A stretch of DNA of 54,250 nucleotides from NCBI GenBank assembly GCA_947450365.1, contig CANFVE010000018.1, positions 1 through 54,250 of the forward strand. The letters are read 5' to 3'. This document shows, piece by piece, positions 17,107 through 27,088 of the stretch. The position numbers and the translations under genes are program-made. The stretch comes from Cytophagaceae bacterium. GTDB taxonomy: Bacteria; Bacteroidota; Bacteroidia; Cytophagales; Spirosomataceae. How positions within the stretch are numbered: position 1 is the first letter of the stretch; the number at the start of each line of letters is the position of its first letter. The notes beneath the pieces were generated by a model that saw nothing but the letters and a program-made list of their open reading frames with translations, made no database searches and was not told the DNA's origin.

Positions 17107-18774
17107 TTAATTTTTTGTCGTTAAAATGGCTTTGAATTTTTGAGGGCTCTCTAGCAGTTTAATGCTTTCTAAAATGCTGGGATCTTTACTAAAAGACCAT
17201 TCATTCATTCCTTTTTGCAGATAATAATGTAAAATGATTTCCTGTTCGATCAGCGAAACGATTTCTTTTTTATGGGCAATCAATTCTTTTTGGGAGGAAG
17301 AAGTCCATTCAGGTTTTAGTTGTTGAAGACTTGTTTCCAATTGGGCATAGGCCGGATCTTTTTTTGCTAGTTCCAAACTTTGTTTGATTTGCTTCTCGAT
17401 GGGACTTTCGTAATTGATTTTTTGTTGGGCCAACCAGGATTGGAACCCTGCATAGTCTTGATCTGAGAATGTAAAGGATTCTGGATTCGCGATGCTTGGA
17501 TTTTTGCTTTTATAAAAACTAGCAAAAAGAAAAATCGCATGTTGTTTCAAAAGAGCCTGCGTAAAGGATGAGTAGGAATCTTTATTCATCCAAATATCGG
17601 GTTGAATTCCTCCACCGTCGTTGACCTTGCGACCGTGTTTGGTTTTAAAGGTTTTGATGGTCGAATCTTGGTAGGCTTGGGCGACGCCGTCGGCATTTTT
17701 ATGTTGGTAGTCGATGGCCTGAATGCAGCGGCCGCTTGGAATGTAATATTTCGCCGTTGTAATTTTCATTTTAGTTCGATACGGGAGGTCGCGGGTTACT
17801 TGAACCAAGCCTTTTCCATAACTTTTTTGACCGATTAACACGGCACGATCATAATCTTGCATCACACCCGCAACGATTTCGGCGGCGGAGGCGGAATGGT
17901 TATTGATTAAAATTACAAGGGGCAATTGGTCATCCAGCGTCGTATTTAAGGCTGTGTAGGTTTTATTCCATTCCTCTACTTTGCCTCGGGTTTCGACGAT
18001 TTTGGTGTCTTTTGCCAAAAATAAATTACATATATCCACTGCTTGGGTTAATAATCCTCCGGGATTATTTCGCAGATCGAGGATTAATTGTTTCATCCCC
18101 TTTTGTTTCAAATCGAGCAGGGAGGATTTTAATTCTTTGGCCGCGGAGGCATTAAATTCTTCCAGGGAAACATAGCCGATGCCTGGTCGGATAATGCCCG
18201 CATATACCACATTTTTGATTTGAACTGTTTCGCGATTGAGGCGAATTTGGGTGTTTTGGGTTTTCCCAACTTGAAGGACATCGAGCGTCAAGGCCGTTCC
18301 AGCTTGACCTTTAATGAGTTTGCCGGGTTCGCTTTCATCTTTATCGGCCAGCGAAACCCCATTCACCGCCAAAATTTCATCCCCGATTCCCAAGCCTGCC
18401 TTTAACGCGGGGCTGTCCTCATCGATGAATGCGATGATAAATCGATGGTTAATCTGCGTTAACATGATGCCGATTCCCTGGTATTTTCCCGTAGTCATCG
18501 TCATGAAATCCTCGAGCTCATCCTCTGGATAATAGACGGTATAGGGGTCAAAACTTTTTAAAAGCGCATCGATGGAAGTTTGAACAGCTTCATTTGGATT
18601 TACTTCATCCACATAAAATTTATTCAATTCCTTGAATACGGAGGCATAAATATCCAGGTTTTTGGCAATGTCAAAAAGGCGTTCACCCGGACCCCGAAAG
18701 GCGAATGTGAAAAACAGGAGGCAGGCAAGACAGGCGCTTAAAGTCCAAATCCGCCACTTAGGCTTTCGTATCAT
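17107..18774 (-). CDS. S41 family C-terminal processing protease
   Basis: A 555-residue periplasmic protease (CtpA/Prc type) that trims or degrades proteins from their C-termini. An N-terminal signal or anchor helix (about 8-27) is followed by a PDZ domain (about 90-175) with the YQGIGIMLTQ binding loop. The S41 core follows, with NNHSASAAEI (catalytic Ser about 296) and KSYGKGLVQ (catalytic Lys about 321). The last 180 residues are a helical tail. I chose the ATG at 18774 over the TTG at 18777. The start overlaps the rnpA 3' end by 17 bases, implying coupled translation. Confidence 0.93.
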   Translation of the reverse strand: MIRKPKWRIWTLSACLACLLFFTFAFRGPGERLFDIAKNLDIYASVFKELNKFYVDEVNPNEAVQTSIDALLKSFDPYTVYYPEDELEDFMTMTTGKYQGIGIMLTQINHRFIIAFIDEDSPALKAGLGIGDEILAVNGVSLADKDESEPGKLIKGQAGTALTLDVLQVGKTQNTQIRLNRETVQIKNVVYAGIIRPGIGYVSLEEFNASAAKELKSSLLDLKQKGMKQLILDLRNNPGGLLTQAVDICNLFLAKDTKIVETRGKVEEWNKTYTALNTTLDDQLPLVILINNHSASAAEIVAGVMQDYDRAVLIGQKSYGKGLVQVTRDLPYRTKMKITTAKYYIPSGRCIQAIDYQHKNADGVAQAYQDSTIKTFKTKHGRKVNDGGGIQPDIWMNKDSYSSFTQALLKQHAIFLFASFYKSKNPSIANPESFTFSDQDYAGFQSWLAQQKINYESPIEKQIKQSLELAKKDPAYAQLETSLQQLKPEWTSSSQKELIAHKKEIVSLIEQEIILHYYLQKGMNEWSFSKDPSILESIKLLESPQKFKAILTTKN

Positions 18775-19165
18775 CAATGGTTTTCGCGGGTTTGGAAAAA
18801 ACGTGTAAAATATGTTGCATCTTTTTTTGGATTAAGTCGAATTCCTCAATCGCAGAACCAATATAAACAAATCCAATAATATCTGGCAATTTTTCAAACC
18901 CTTCCCCTTGATAATGCGGTTTGTTGAGGCGATAGGCCTCTCGAATCCGGCGCTTAATTAAATTACGGTCGACGGCTTTTTTAAACTTTCGCTTGGGAAC
19001 AGAAATCAGGATTTGAGGCTGAGTCAATGGATCCGGAATCTCCCGATACAAAACTCGAAAAGGATAGACAAATCGTTGAGATACGATTGGACTATCCTTT
19101 TGAAATAAAGAATCAATACTTTTTATGTGCGTTAAACGCTCGGATTTTGGGAAAGTGAATTTCAC
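18758..19165 (-). CDS. rnpA: Ribonuclease P protein component
   Basis: A 135-residue basic protein subunit of RNase P, which matures tRNA 5' ends. The N-terminal FPKSERLTHIKSIDSLF and the RNR-like signature VPKRKFKKAVDRNLIKRRIREAYR (here VDRNLIKRR) are diagnostic. The start codon is GTG (the 19163-19165 triplet). It follows rpmH by 61 bases, the near-universal bacterial order. Here yidC and oriC-region genes do not follow; instead the S41 protease gene overlaps its end. Confidence 0.95.
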   Translation of the reverse strand: MKFTFPKSERLTHIKSIDSLFQKDSPIVSQRFVYPFRVLYREIPDPLTQPQILISVPKRKFKKAVDRNLIKRRIREAYRLNKPHYQGEGFEKLPDIIGFVYIGSAIEEFDLIQKKMQHILHVFSKPAKTIDDTKA

Positions 19166-19226
19166 GGCAAGAATACTTTACGTAAGCAACAGCGAGCCAG
19201 AAATCAGCCTTTCGTTAACCTAAGGC

Positions 19227-19382
19227 TTATTTTCCTCTCTTTTCGTCAGAAACTGAAAGCTTGTGACGGCCTTTTGCACGACGCGCTAACAATACACGAC
19301 GGCCATTCGCCGTAGACATACGCTCACGAAATCCGTGCTTATTCTTTCTTTTACGTACCGAGGGTTGGAAAGTTCTTTTCAT
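19227..19382 (-). CDS. rpmH: 50S ribosomal protein L34
   Basis: A 51-residue, very basic protein read directly from the minus strand: [20 protein letters not shown] at the start and a tail ending [10 protein letters not shown]. It has the L34 signature [17 protein letters not shown] and the [11 protein letters not shown] segment. It sits 61 bases upstream of rnpA and behind a strong promoter, as in most bacteria. Confidence 0.96.
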   Translation of the reverse strand: MKRTFQPSVRKRKNKHGFRERMSTANGRRVLLARRAKGRHKLSVSDEKRGK

Positions 19383-19425
19383 TTCATTTAATTGTTAAAT
19401 TCCCAATAGAATCGAATTGGGTTTG

Positions 19426-19455
19426 CAAAGGTACGGAAAAATATATTTTATTCAA
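19426..19455 (-). promoter_or_regulatory. Promoter of rpmH-rnpA
   Basis: TACCTTTG (minus strand, 19426-19433) with TTG at 19453-19455, spacer 19 bases: a good Bacteroidota -33/-7 promoter. The predicted leader is about 35-40 bases. Confidence 0.6.
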
Positions 19456-19489
19456 GTAAAGCAATAAAAAAAATAATGCGTTGATTTTC

Positions 19490-19497
19490 TATCTTTG
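19490..19497 (+). promoter_or_regulatory. -7 element of the glycan cassette
   Basis: TATCTTTG (TAnnTTTG) lies 17 bases before the TTG start of the glycosyltransferase; transcription would begin near 19503. No clear -33 TTTG is seen. Confidence 0.45.
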
Positions 19498-19514
19498 TTT
19501 TTTAATCCGAATTA

Positions 19515-20267
19515 TTGAAAGTTTCCATACTCACGGTATCGTACCAATCAGCTGCTACGCTTCGACAAACCATCGAAAGTGTGCTTGCGCAGGATTTTAC
19601 TTCGATCGAGTATTGGGTAATCGATGGGGGAAGCACGGACGGTTCACTTGAAATTTTACAATCCTTTGGTCATCGGATTCACTTTATTTCTGAGCCAGAT
19701 CGAGGAATTTATGATGCCATGAATAAGGGCCTTGGGCGCTTGACCGGGGATATTATCGGAATGATTGGGGCCGACGATTTTTATCCGTCCAATGATGTGA
19801 TTTCTTCTGTTGCGCAGTCATTTATGCAACATAACGTGGATGTGGTGTATGGAGATAAACAATATGTAAATCCAGAAGACCCCCATACAATTGTCCGCTA
19901 TTGGAAGGCAGGCGCCTATAAGGTTTCAAATTGGTTATATGGCTGGATGCCTCCTCATTTATCTTTTTATATACGCAAATCCGCTGCAGACAAAAATGGT
20001 CCATATTTGACTCAGTTTACTTGTTCGGCCGATTATGAATGGATGCTTCGAGCCTTGTATAAACATAAAATGAGCGCGATGTATTTACCTAAAGTCCTAA
20101 TGACCATGCGGAATGGCGGCACGAGTACCGCTTCCTGGAGGCATCGTTTGGTGGCAAATCAGGAGGATCGGATGGCTTGGGCGGTCAATGACCTGAAGCC
20201 ATTTTGGTTTACCCTGACCCTAAAACCTTTGCGAAAAATAAGTCAATTATTTAAAAAGAACCTATGA
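19515..20267 (+). CDS. Family 2 glycosyltransferase (WcaE-like)
   Basis: A 250-residue GT-A-fold glycosyltransferase. N-terminal VSILTVSYQSAATL, the nucleotide-binding DGGSTDGS (37-44) and EPDRGIYDAMNKG lead to the GADD metal-binding motif (85-88), the cytoplasmic GT2 pattern of the colanic-acid WcaE type. SADYEWMLRAL supplies the later acidic catalytic region. The start is TTG at 19515. It should add a sugar from a nucleotide-sugar donor to a surface glycan; the donor is unknown. Its last 4 bases overlap the formyltransferase ATG (ATGA), so the two are translationally coupled. Confidence 0.9.
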   Translation: MKVSILTVSYQSAATLRQTIESVLAQDFTSIEYWVIDGGSTDGSLEILQSFGHRIHFISEPDRGIYDAMNKGLGRLTGDIIGMIGADDFYPSNDVISSVAQSFMQHNVDVVYGDKQYVNPEDPHTIVRYWKAGAYKVSNWLYGWMPPHLSFYIRKSAADKNGPYLTQFTCSADYEWMLRALYKHKMSAMYLPKVLMTMRNGGTSTASWRHRLVANQEDRMAWAVNDLKPFWFTLTLKPLRKISQLFKKNL

Positions 20268-21037
20268 GAATCGTATTATTAACACAGGATGATCCTTTCT
20301 TTTTGCCGCGTGCGATTCAAAAATTGCATGATGAAATGCCAAAGGATGTGGAATGGGTAGGGACGGTTCTTTTTGAGGTGTCGCCTTTTGGGAAGCGAGA
20401 ATCGTTTTATGACAAAATGAAAAAGACGTGGTCGGTGTTTGGCTTCGAATTTTTTATCTATTTTTCCATGAAGTTTATTTTAGCGAAATTAAAACCAGGT
20501 TATTCGGTTAAGTCGGTGCTTGAAAAAGCAAACATCCCCCTCATTCCCTTGGATGGCCCGGTGAATTCGAAAGATAATTTGGCTATTTTGCGAAATCTGA
20601 AGGCGGATTTATTCATTTCCATCGGTGGGAATCAGATTTTCAAAAAGGATCTTTTAAGCATTCCTACGCGGGGTACGATTAATCTGCATACGGCTTTATT
20701 ACCGAAATATCGGGGCTTGATGCCGTCTTTTTGGGTCCTAAAAAATCAGGAAAAATATACGGGGGTTTCTGTCTTTTTTGTCGATGAGGGGATTGATTCG
20801 GGGCCTATTGTGGTGCAAAAAAAGGTTGAAATTGGCTCGAGAACGCAAGAAGAATTGATTGAATATACCAAAGACCTTGGGATGGATTGTATCCTAGAGG
20901 CAGTTAGGCTCATTCGTGATCAGTCCTATACGTTAATTGATAATCCGGCCGAGGAAATGACATATTTTACGTTTCCCACGCGGCAAGATGTGCTTGAGTT
21001 TAAACGCAATGGCGCTAAATTTTTTACTTGGTTGTAG
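20264..21037 (+). CDS. Formyltransferase-family protein
   Basis: A 257-residue protein with one formyl-transferase domain. The catalytic Asn140-x-His142 (TINLHTALLPKYRG) and Asp178 (DEGIDSGPIV) align with N106, H108 and D144 of E. coli Met-tRNA formyltransferase. There is no C-terminal tRNA-binding domain, so it is more like the sugar N-formyltransferases that use 10-formyl-THF. An N-terminal helical, hydrophobic stretch (FEFFIYFSMKFI, 61-72) suggests membrane association. Set between a glycosyltransferase and a NodB-type deacetylase, it probably formylates an amino sugar; that is inference. Confidence 0.82.
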   Translation: MRIVLLTQDDPFFLPRAIQKLHDEMPKDVEWVGTVLFEVSPFGKRESFYDKMKKTWSVFGFEFFIYFSMKFILAKLKPGYSVKSVLEKANIPLIPLDGPVNSKDNLAILRNLKADLFISIGGNQIFKKDLLSIPTRGTINLHTALLPKYRGLMPSFWVLKNQEKYTGVSVFFVDEGIDSGPIVVQKKVEIGSRTQEELIEYTKDLGMDCILEAVRLIRDQSYTLIDNPAEEMTYFTFPTRQDVLEFKRNGAKFFTWL

Positions 21038-21886
21038 ATGACGATTTTATCTTTTGATATTGAAGAGTGGTTTCATCTGTTGGATCATCCCAGCACGAGG
21101 ACGGAGGCGGATTGGGCGAAATTTCCGGCGCGAATTCATGAAAATGTGGATCGTATTTTGGAAATGTTGGCCCGTCAGAATCAATCAGCTACGTTTTTCT
21201 GTTTAGGTTGGGTCGCTCGAAAATACCCGGAAATTATTCGACAAATTGCGGACGCGGGCTTTGAAATTGCGACGCACTCGGATGTGCATCAGTTGGCCTA
21301 CCAACAAACCCGCCCTCAATTCAAGGAAGATCTCATTCGTTCCATTCAATCGTTGGAAGATATTACAGGCAAAAAAATCCGGGCCTATCGGGCGCCAGGT
21401 TTCTCCTTGATGGAGGCTAATAAATGGGTGTTTGAGGAATTAATTGCGCAAGGGATTGACATCGACTGTTCAATTTTTCCAGCGGCGAGGGCACATGGAG
21501 GATTTGCGAATTTTGGGGAACAGGAACCTTGTTGGGTCGAGGTCAACGGCCTTCGCATCAAAGAATTCCCCATCAATGTAGCCAACATCGCCGGCATGCC
21601 CCTCGTTTTTTCCGGCGGAGGGTATTTTCGCTTATTTCCTGATGCGCTATTGAAGGCGCTTTGGGATCGACAATCCTATGTGATGACCTATTTTCACCCT
21701 CGGGATTTTGATGGGGGCCAACCGATGATTGAGGATTTGAGCTTAGTTCGAAAATTTAAATCCTATTATGGCTTGTCCAAAGCCATGGGGAAATTGGAAC
21801 GATTGATGCAAGGTCGCCAATTTATCGATTTATCCAGCGCAGAAAAACAGGTTGATTGGGATCGCGCGCGTGTGGTCAGGCTATAA
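21038..21886 (+). CDS. NodB-type polysaccharide deacetylase (DUF3473-like)
   Basis: A 282-residue carbohydrate esterase family 4 protein. Motif 1 is SFDIEEWF (Asp7, Glu9), motif 2 is ATHSDVHQ (His80, His84, metal ligands) and motif 3 is YRAPGFS. The C-terminal part has the YFHPRDFDGGQP signature shared with polysaccharide deacetylases of exopolysaccharide clusters (DUF3473). No signal peptide is visible, so it probably acts in the cytoplasm on a lipid- or nucleotide-linked sugar. The ATG follows the formyltransferase stop with no gap. Confidence 0.87.
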   Translation: MTILSFDIEEWFHLLDHPSTRTEADWAKFPARIHENVDRILEMLARQNQSATFFCLGWVARKYPEIIRQIADAGFEIATHSDVHQLAYQQTRPQFKEDLIRSIQSLEDITGKKIRAYRAPGFSLMEANKWVFEELIAQGIDIDCSIFPAARAHGGFANFGEQEPCWVEVNGLRIKEFPINVANIAGMPLVFSGGGYFRLFPDALLKALWDRQSYVMTYFHPRDFDGGQPMIEDLSLVRKFKSYYGLSKAMGKLERLMQGRQFIDLSSAEKQVDWDRARVVRL

Positions 21887-21915
21887 AAAAAGCCCTCATT
21901 GCTGAAGGCTTTTTT
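21886..21915. terminator. Bidirectional intrinsic terminator (deacetylase / rpsJ)
   Basis: AAAAAAGCC (21886-21894) pairs with GGCTTTTTT (21907-21915), with an inner TCA/TGA extension. T-runs on both strands serve the plus-strand glycan cassette and the minus-strand rpsJ. Confidence 0.8.
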
Positions 21916-21936
21916 CCGGAAAGAGCATGAAAATCA

Positions 21937-22242
21937 TTAAACTTTGATTTCTACATCCACGCCTGAAGGTAATTCTAATTTCATTAAAGCATCCACAGTT
22001 TTTGCAGAAGAAGAGAAAATGTCAATTAGACGCTTGTACGTACATAATTGAAATTGCTCACGCGCTTTCTTGTTCACGTGTGGTGAACGTAAAACGGTGA
22101 ATTTCTCGATTTTTGTTGGCAATGGAATCGGACCTGAAACTACAGCGCCCGTCGCTTTAACAGCTTTTACGATTTTTTCAGCTGATTTGTCGACCAAGGT
22201 ATGGTCAAACGATTTCAACTTAATGCGAATTTTTTGATTCAT
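21937..22242 (-). CDS. rpsJ: 30S ribosomal protein S10
   Basis: A 101-residue ribosomal protein (also NusJ of antitermination complexes). [40 protein letters not shown] and [14 protein letters not shown] match S10 closely. I start at the ATG at 22242, since the earlier in-frame codon at 22299 would add 19 residues foreign to S10. It has its own promoter and terminator and no ribosomal neighbours. In most Bacteroidota it follows fusA and precedes rplC. Confidence 0.96.
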   Translation of the reverse strand: MNQKIRIKLKSFDHTLVDKSAEKIVKAVKATGAVVSGPIPLPTKIEKFTVLRSPHVNKKAREQFQLCTYKRLIDIFSSSAKTVDALMKLELPSGVDVEIKV

Positions 22243-22312
22243 ATTGTTTGGTTCATTAAGTGGATGGCGATCGAAAGAACCATTAACTCCGATCGACATG
22301 TAATTCGTAGGG

Positions 22313-22343
22313 CAAAGGTAAGCGAAATATTGCTGAATGCCAA
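22313..22343 (-). promoter_or_regulatory. Promoter of rpsJ
   Basis: TACCTTTG (minus strand, 22313-22320) with TTG at 22341-22343, spacer 20 bases. The leader is about 65 bases, long for this window, and could hold a control element. Confidence 0.55.
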
Positions 22344-22359
22344 TAGCTTAGCCGAAATT

Positions 22360-24552
22360 TCAAAATTTTTGACGGGCCTCAGCCTTTTTTAGCGCCAATT
22401 CAAAGCGCTTAATTTCAGCCGAAAAATAGGTTTGGTTTAGCTTTTGAAGCGTATTCATGGCTTCTTTGGCGTATTCCAATTCCCCCATCTCGAGTGCTTG
22501 TAAGGCATAGATCGGATAATAGGCAGCCTGATTTGGGTTCCAGCGCAGCGCAAGTAAAGCCGCACCGTAGGCCTCCTTTTTAGGCATTAGGACCATCGCT
22601 TTTTTCAAAACCGGGACAGAAAATGGATATTTGATTAGGGCATCTTTCGCTTCCTTGCCCAAGCGAAGACTTGGATTTGCTTGATTCGCAAGCGTTTCTT
22701 GATGCCAAAATTCAATTACCTGGCTAATTTTGCTTTTTTTAGGCTCATTCGCTTGGTCCGCCAAAAGTGCCATTTTTTCCAATGCCTGCAGCGGCTTTTG
22801 GTGGGAGTAATCTTGGTAAGATTGGACGAATTCGATTTCAGGGAAAAAATGCACCAAGGTAGTGTCCTTGGCCCATTTCTCGATCGGCAGAAAAGCTTGT
22901 TTTTCCTTAAAATAGGTAACCGAATTAAATAAGAGCGCTAAATCACGTAAGTCGAGATGTGGCTTAAAATCGGCCTGCAAGGGTTCGACAGCAACATTTT
23001 TTTTATTCAAAATAGCCAGGGCTACCAAATTAGCTTTTAGGGCAAGATCCTTGTTTTTCACCTCAATTACAGGAATTTTATTATGGCGGAGGCTTAAGGC
23101 ATAATTGCCCTTATGAAACGAGGAATTCGGATCGAGTTCGTATGCCTTTTGATAATAGTTTCGTGCGGAATCGGCTTGGTTTAATTGGCTAAATGAATAG
23201 GCGATTTGGCTGGCTAGATCAGCTTTTGGGCCAATTTGCTTATAGGCAGACTGCAATTCAAATAGGGCTTCAAAAAACAAGTTTGATTTTCGATAGAGTT
23301 CGCTCAAGGCGATACTGCTTTCCTGGGATGGATATTTAGTTTGGCTTGTTTTTAGGTAATAGGCGAGGGCTTCCTTGTTTTCTTGGGCCAAGGCTAAGCT
23401 CGCTAAACTCAGGTTGCTTTTTGTATTTAATTTGCTATGCTGAAGGGCTTTTTTATACGAAACCTCTGCCAGGAAATTATCTTTGCTGAGGCTGAACATG
23501 TCAGCATCTAGATTGTATTTTCCGGCCAAGGCTAGGTGATATACACTTCCATTCATGGCAAAAATAGTCGCCAAGCCCAAAATAAAAACCCCAACATGAA
23601 TCAAATGCATGGATAAATGAATGGGTTTATGGATGACTTTATGAATGGCCAGATTTTGAAGAAGCAAAGGTTTGAAATTAGTCAAAACAAATAATGGGAA
23701 AAGCCCGAGCATAATGATTTGACATATTAGATTCCAGATTTCGAATGCTCGGATGGCGGGATCATTGGCTGTCCATTGACATAAAAGGAGACCAAAGAGA
23801 CCTAGAAAAGTCAAACCGATGGAAAAGAAGGGGATTTGTTCGGAACGTTTGATTTGTTGGAATGCAAAAAGAGAAATCCCAAACACGTTGATAATAAAAC
23901 TTGGCAAATACCAATCGAAATCACCTTTCCAAAGGAGGTGGTCCAGACTGAAATAGAGATTAAAGGCCCAAAAAATAGCCAATAAACTCATTCGTTTGTA
24001 GGTATCCTTTTGGGTAGCCGCATGCGCGATTTGAATAAATCCTTCTAAGATGGCGTTTGAGCTGAGAATCGTGACTAAAAAAAGTCCGATAAAGGCGATC
24101 CAGGCTAGCTGGTTGGCTTGGAGGACCAAGGCTTCGTTCATAGCAAAATCTTGGAGTTGAAATACTTGAATGCCAAACCATAGGAAAACACCTGATATGA
24201 GCATGGGCCAGGAAATGGCACTGAGGCGTTTGAAGGAAACCAACAGCATGAGGAGGCTAATGATGATTCCAATGATACAAATAAGGTAGGGCAGCAGGCA
24301 TAGGGGGCTAAAATCGAAACCAAATGATTGTTGGATCATGAGTGGTGCCAGCAGCTCGTTGGCCGCAGTGGGAACTAGTTCACTTTGTTCTTTGAGAATT
24401 AAAATTCCGGGTAGGGGATAAAAAAATGAAACTAGGCAGCTAATTCCCAGCCATGCGGCTGAACCTAACATAATTTTGGAAAGATGGGGTGCTTGGGTGC
24501 TCAAGTGCTTGTTCGTAAAAATTTCAAAAAAATGATTTTTAAATTTCAGCAT
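22360..24552 (-). CDS. Unrecognised polytopic membrane protein with TPR-like repeats
   Basis: A 730-residue protein. The first 355 residues hold about nine or ten membrane helices (for example ICIIGIIISLLMLLVSF, IFLVTILSSNAIL-like stretches and HVGVFILGLATIFAM). From about 375 onward come several helix-turn-helix repeats with TPR spacing and consensus (ARNYYQKAYELDPNSSFHKG near 485 is a textbook TPR). The C-terminus carries further degenerate repeats. I do not recognise a family; the layout recalls O-antigen-ligase/TPR fusions but I see no ligase motif. The start is the ATG at 24552 (TTG at 24570 is possible). It stands alone between rpsJ and atpD. Confidence 0.7.
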   Translation of the reverse strand: MLKFKNHFFEIFTNKHLSTQAPHLSKIMLGSAAWLGISCLVSFFYPLPGILILKEQSELVPTAANELLAPLMIQQSFGFDFSPLCLLPYLICIIGIIISLLMLLVSFKRLSAISWPMLISGVFLWFGIQVFQLQDFAMNEALVLQANQLAWIAFIGLFLVTILSSNAILEGFIQIAHAATQKDTYKRMSLLAIFWAFNLYFSLDHLLWKGDFDWYLPSFIINVFGISLFAFQQIKRSEQIPFFSIGLTFLGLFGLLLCQWTANDPAIRAFEIWNLICQIIMLGLFPLFVLTNFKPLLLQNLAIHKVIHKPIHLSMHLIHVGVFILGLATIFAMNGSVYHLALAGKYNLDADMFSLSKDNFLAEVSYKKALQHSKLNTKSNLSLASLALAQENKEALAYYLKTSQTKYPSQESSIALSELYRKSNLFFEALFELQSAYKQIGPKADLASQIAYSFSQLNQADSARNYYQKAYELDPNSSFHKGNYALSLRHNKIPVIEVKNKDLALKANLVALAILNKKNVAVEPLQADFKPHLDLRDLALLFNSVTYFKEKQAFLPIEKWAKDTTLVHFFPEIEFVQSYQDYSHQKPLQALEKMALLADQANEPKKSKISQVIEFWHQETLANQANPSLRLGKEAKDALIKYPFSVPVLKKAMVLMPKKEAYGAALLALRWNPNQAAYYPIYALQALEMGELEYAKEAMNTLQKLNQTYFSAEIKRFELALKKAEARQKF

Positions 24553-24620
24553 AAACTTTAATTCATTCAAAGAATTCGGCTGATTTTGTCAATAAATAGC
24601 AAAAAAATCCAAACTTCAGT

Positions 24621-24651
24621 TTTGCTAATTGGATTTTACACACTAATTTTG
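24621..24651 (+). promoter_or_regulatory. Promoter of atpD-atpC
   Basis: TTTG (24621-24624) and TAATTTTG (24644-24651) with a 19-base spacer: a full Bacteroidota consensus promoter. It predicts a leader of about 45 bases before atpD. Confidence 0.7.
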
Positions 24652-24665
24652 CGTTCCGAATGTAA

Positions 24666-26219
<1,554 letters not shown>

Positions 26220-26226
26220 GGAGTAT

Positions 26227-26457
26227 ATGTTTTTAGAAATAATTACACCTGATCGTAAGGTCTTTGCTGGAGAAGCTTCGGTGGTTACATTGCCTGGGGT
26301 GGATGGTTCTTTTCAAATTTTGAATGATCATGCTGCCTTGGTAAGCACTTTGCAAAAAGGTGACCTTGTGGCGGACAAACAAACCTTTCAAATTGAAGGT
26401 GGCGTTGTGGAAGTGCTGAACAATAAGGTGTTAATCTTAGCTGAGGGCGTAGCATAA
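26227..26457 (+). CDS. atpC: ATP synthase subunit epsilon (short form)
   Basis: 76 residues, MFLEIITPDRKVFAGEASVV onward, with the LPGVDGSFQILNDHAALVS motif of the epsilon beta-sandwich. The C-terminal two-helix inhibitory domain of the longer epsilon subunits is absent, as is usual in Bacteroidota. I start at the ATG at 26227, not the upstream codon at 26200 inside the atpD end. It lies 7 bases after atpD. Confidence 0.94.
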   Translation: MFLEIITPDRKVFAGEASVVTLPGVDGSFQILNDHAALVSTLQKGDLVADKQTFQIEGGVVEVLNNKVLILAEGVA

Positions 26458-26460
26458 GGA

Positions 26461-26997
26461 ATGAAAAAATTGGTAATATTGTTCTCGGGCTTGTTTTTTT
26501 TGAGCGCATGCTCTGAAAAGACGCAATTAACTGGTTCTTTGATGTCATTAATCAAAGAAAATCAGTTGCCCTTATCAAAAATCCAATTTTATAATGACAA
26601 TGCGCTTTTCTTGGAACGCGAATTAAATGCATCTGAGGCGAATATTAAATCCGGTAAGGTGGTGATTGAAAATGGAAAGTCGATTAATCGAGTGACCTTA
26701 GCCCAACAAACGCCTGGCCTTTTCATCAAAGAACTAAATAACCAATTATTAATTTCCTTTGAAGCTGGAGCCGGCGAAGAAAAAAGTCTACATTTCGCGC
26801 CTATTTTAGGTGAAAAAGGAGAATATTATTATCAATTGGTGGACGAGGCAGGGAATGCAACCTTTTCTCGCTTAAATTATGACGGGAATAAATACTTGCT
26901 TTATGACAAGAAAAAGGTTCGTTTACAAATCATGAAATCATCCTTTTCAGGGTTGAAAGTGAATAGCAAACGGATGAAGGGGAATCGAGTCCAATAA
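26461..26997 (+). CDS. Lipoprotein of unknown function downstream of atpC
   Basis: A 178-residue lipoprotein: MKKLVILFSGLFFLSACSEK has a lipobox (LSAC, Cys17). The rest is mostly beta-strand-like with a central VVIENGKSINRVTLAQQTPG and a basic C-terminus (VNSKRMKGNR). No family is recognised. It starts 3 bases after the atpC stop, so it is co-transcribed with atpD-atpC, and a strong terminator follows it. Whether it has anything to do with ATP synthase is unknown. Confidence 0.75.
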   Translation: MKKLVILFSGLFFLSACSEKTQLTGSLMSLIKENQLPLSKIQFYNDNALFLERELNASEANIKSGKVVIENGKSINRVTLAQQTPGLFIKELNNQLLISFEAGAGEEKSLHFAPILGEKGEYYYQLVDEAGNATFSRLNYDGNKYLLYDKKKVRLQIMKSSFSGLKVNSKRMKGNRVQ

Positions 26998-27015
26998 AAC
27001 AGAAATTTACATTTT

Positions 27016-27046
27016 AAAATAGGATGCTTGCATCCTATTTTTTTTT
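27016..27046 (+). terminator. Intrinsic terminator of atpD-atpC-lipoprotein
   Basis: AAAATAGGATGC (27016-27027) pairs perfectly with GCATCCTATTTT (27030-27041) around a two-base loop, followed by T residues to 27046. Confidence 0.85.
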
Positions 27047-27088
27047 GACCCAAATTTACGATGGTATGATGAGCATACTATTGACGAA

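Noticed and set aside
22201-22299. N-terminal extension of S10 starting at 22299
   Set aside because: The first 19 residues do not resemble S10 and the canonical start [14 protein letters not shown] follows at the ATG at 22242.
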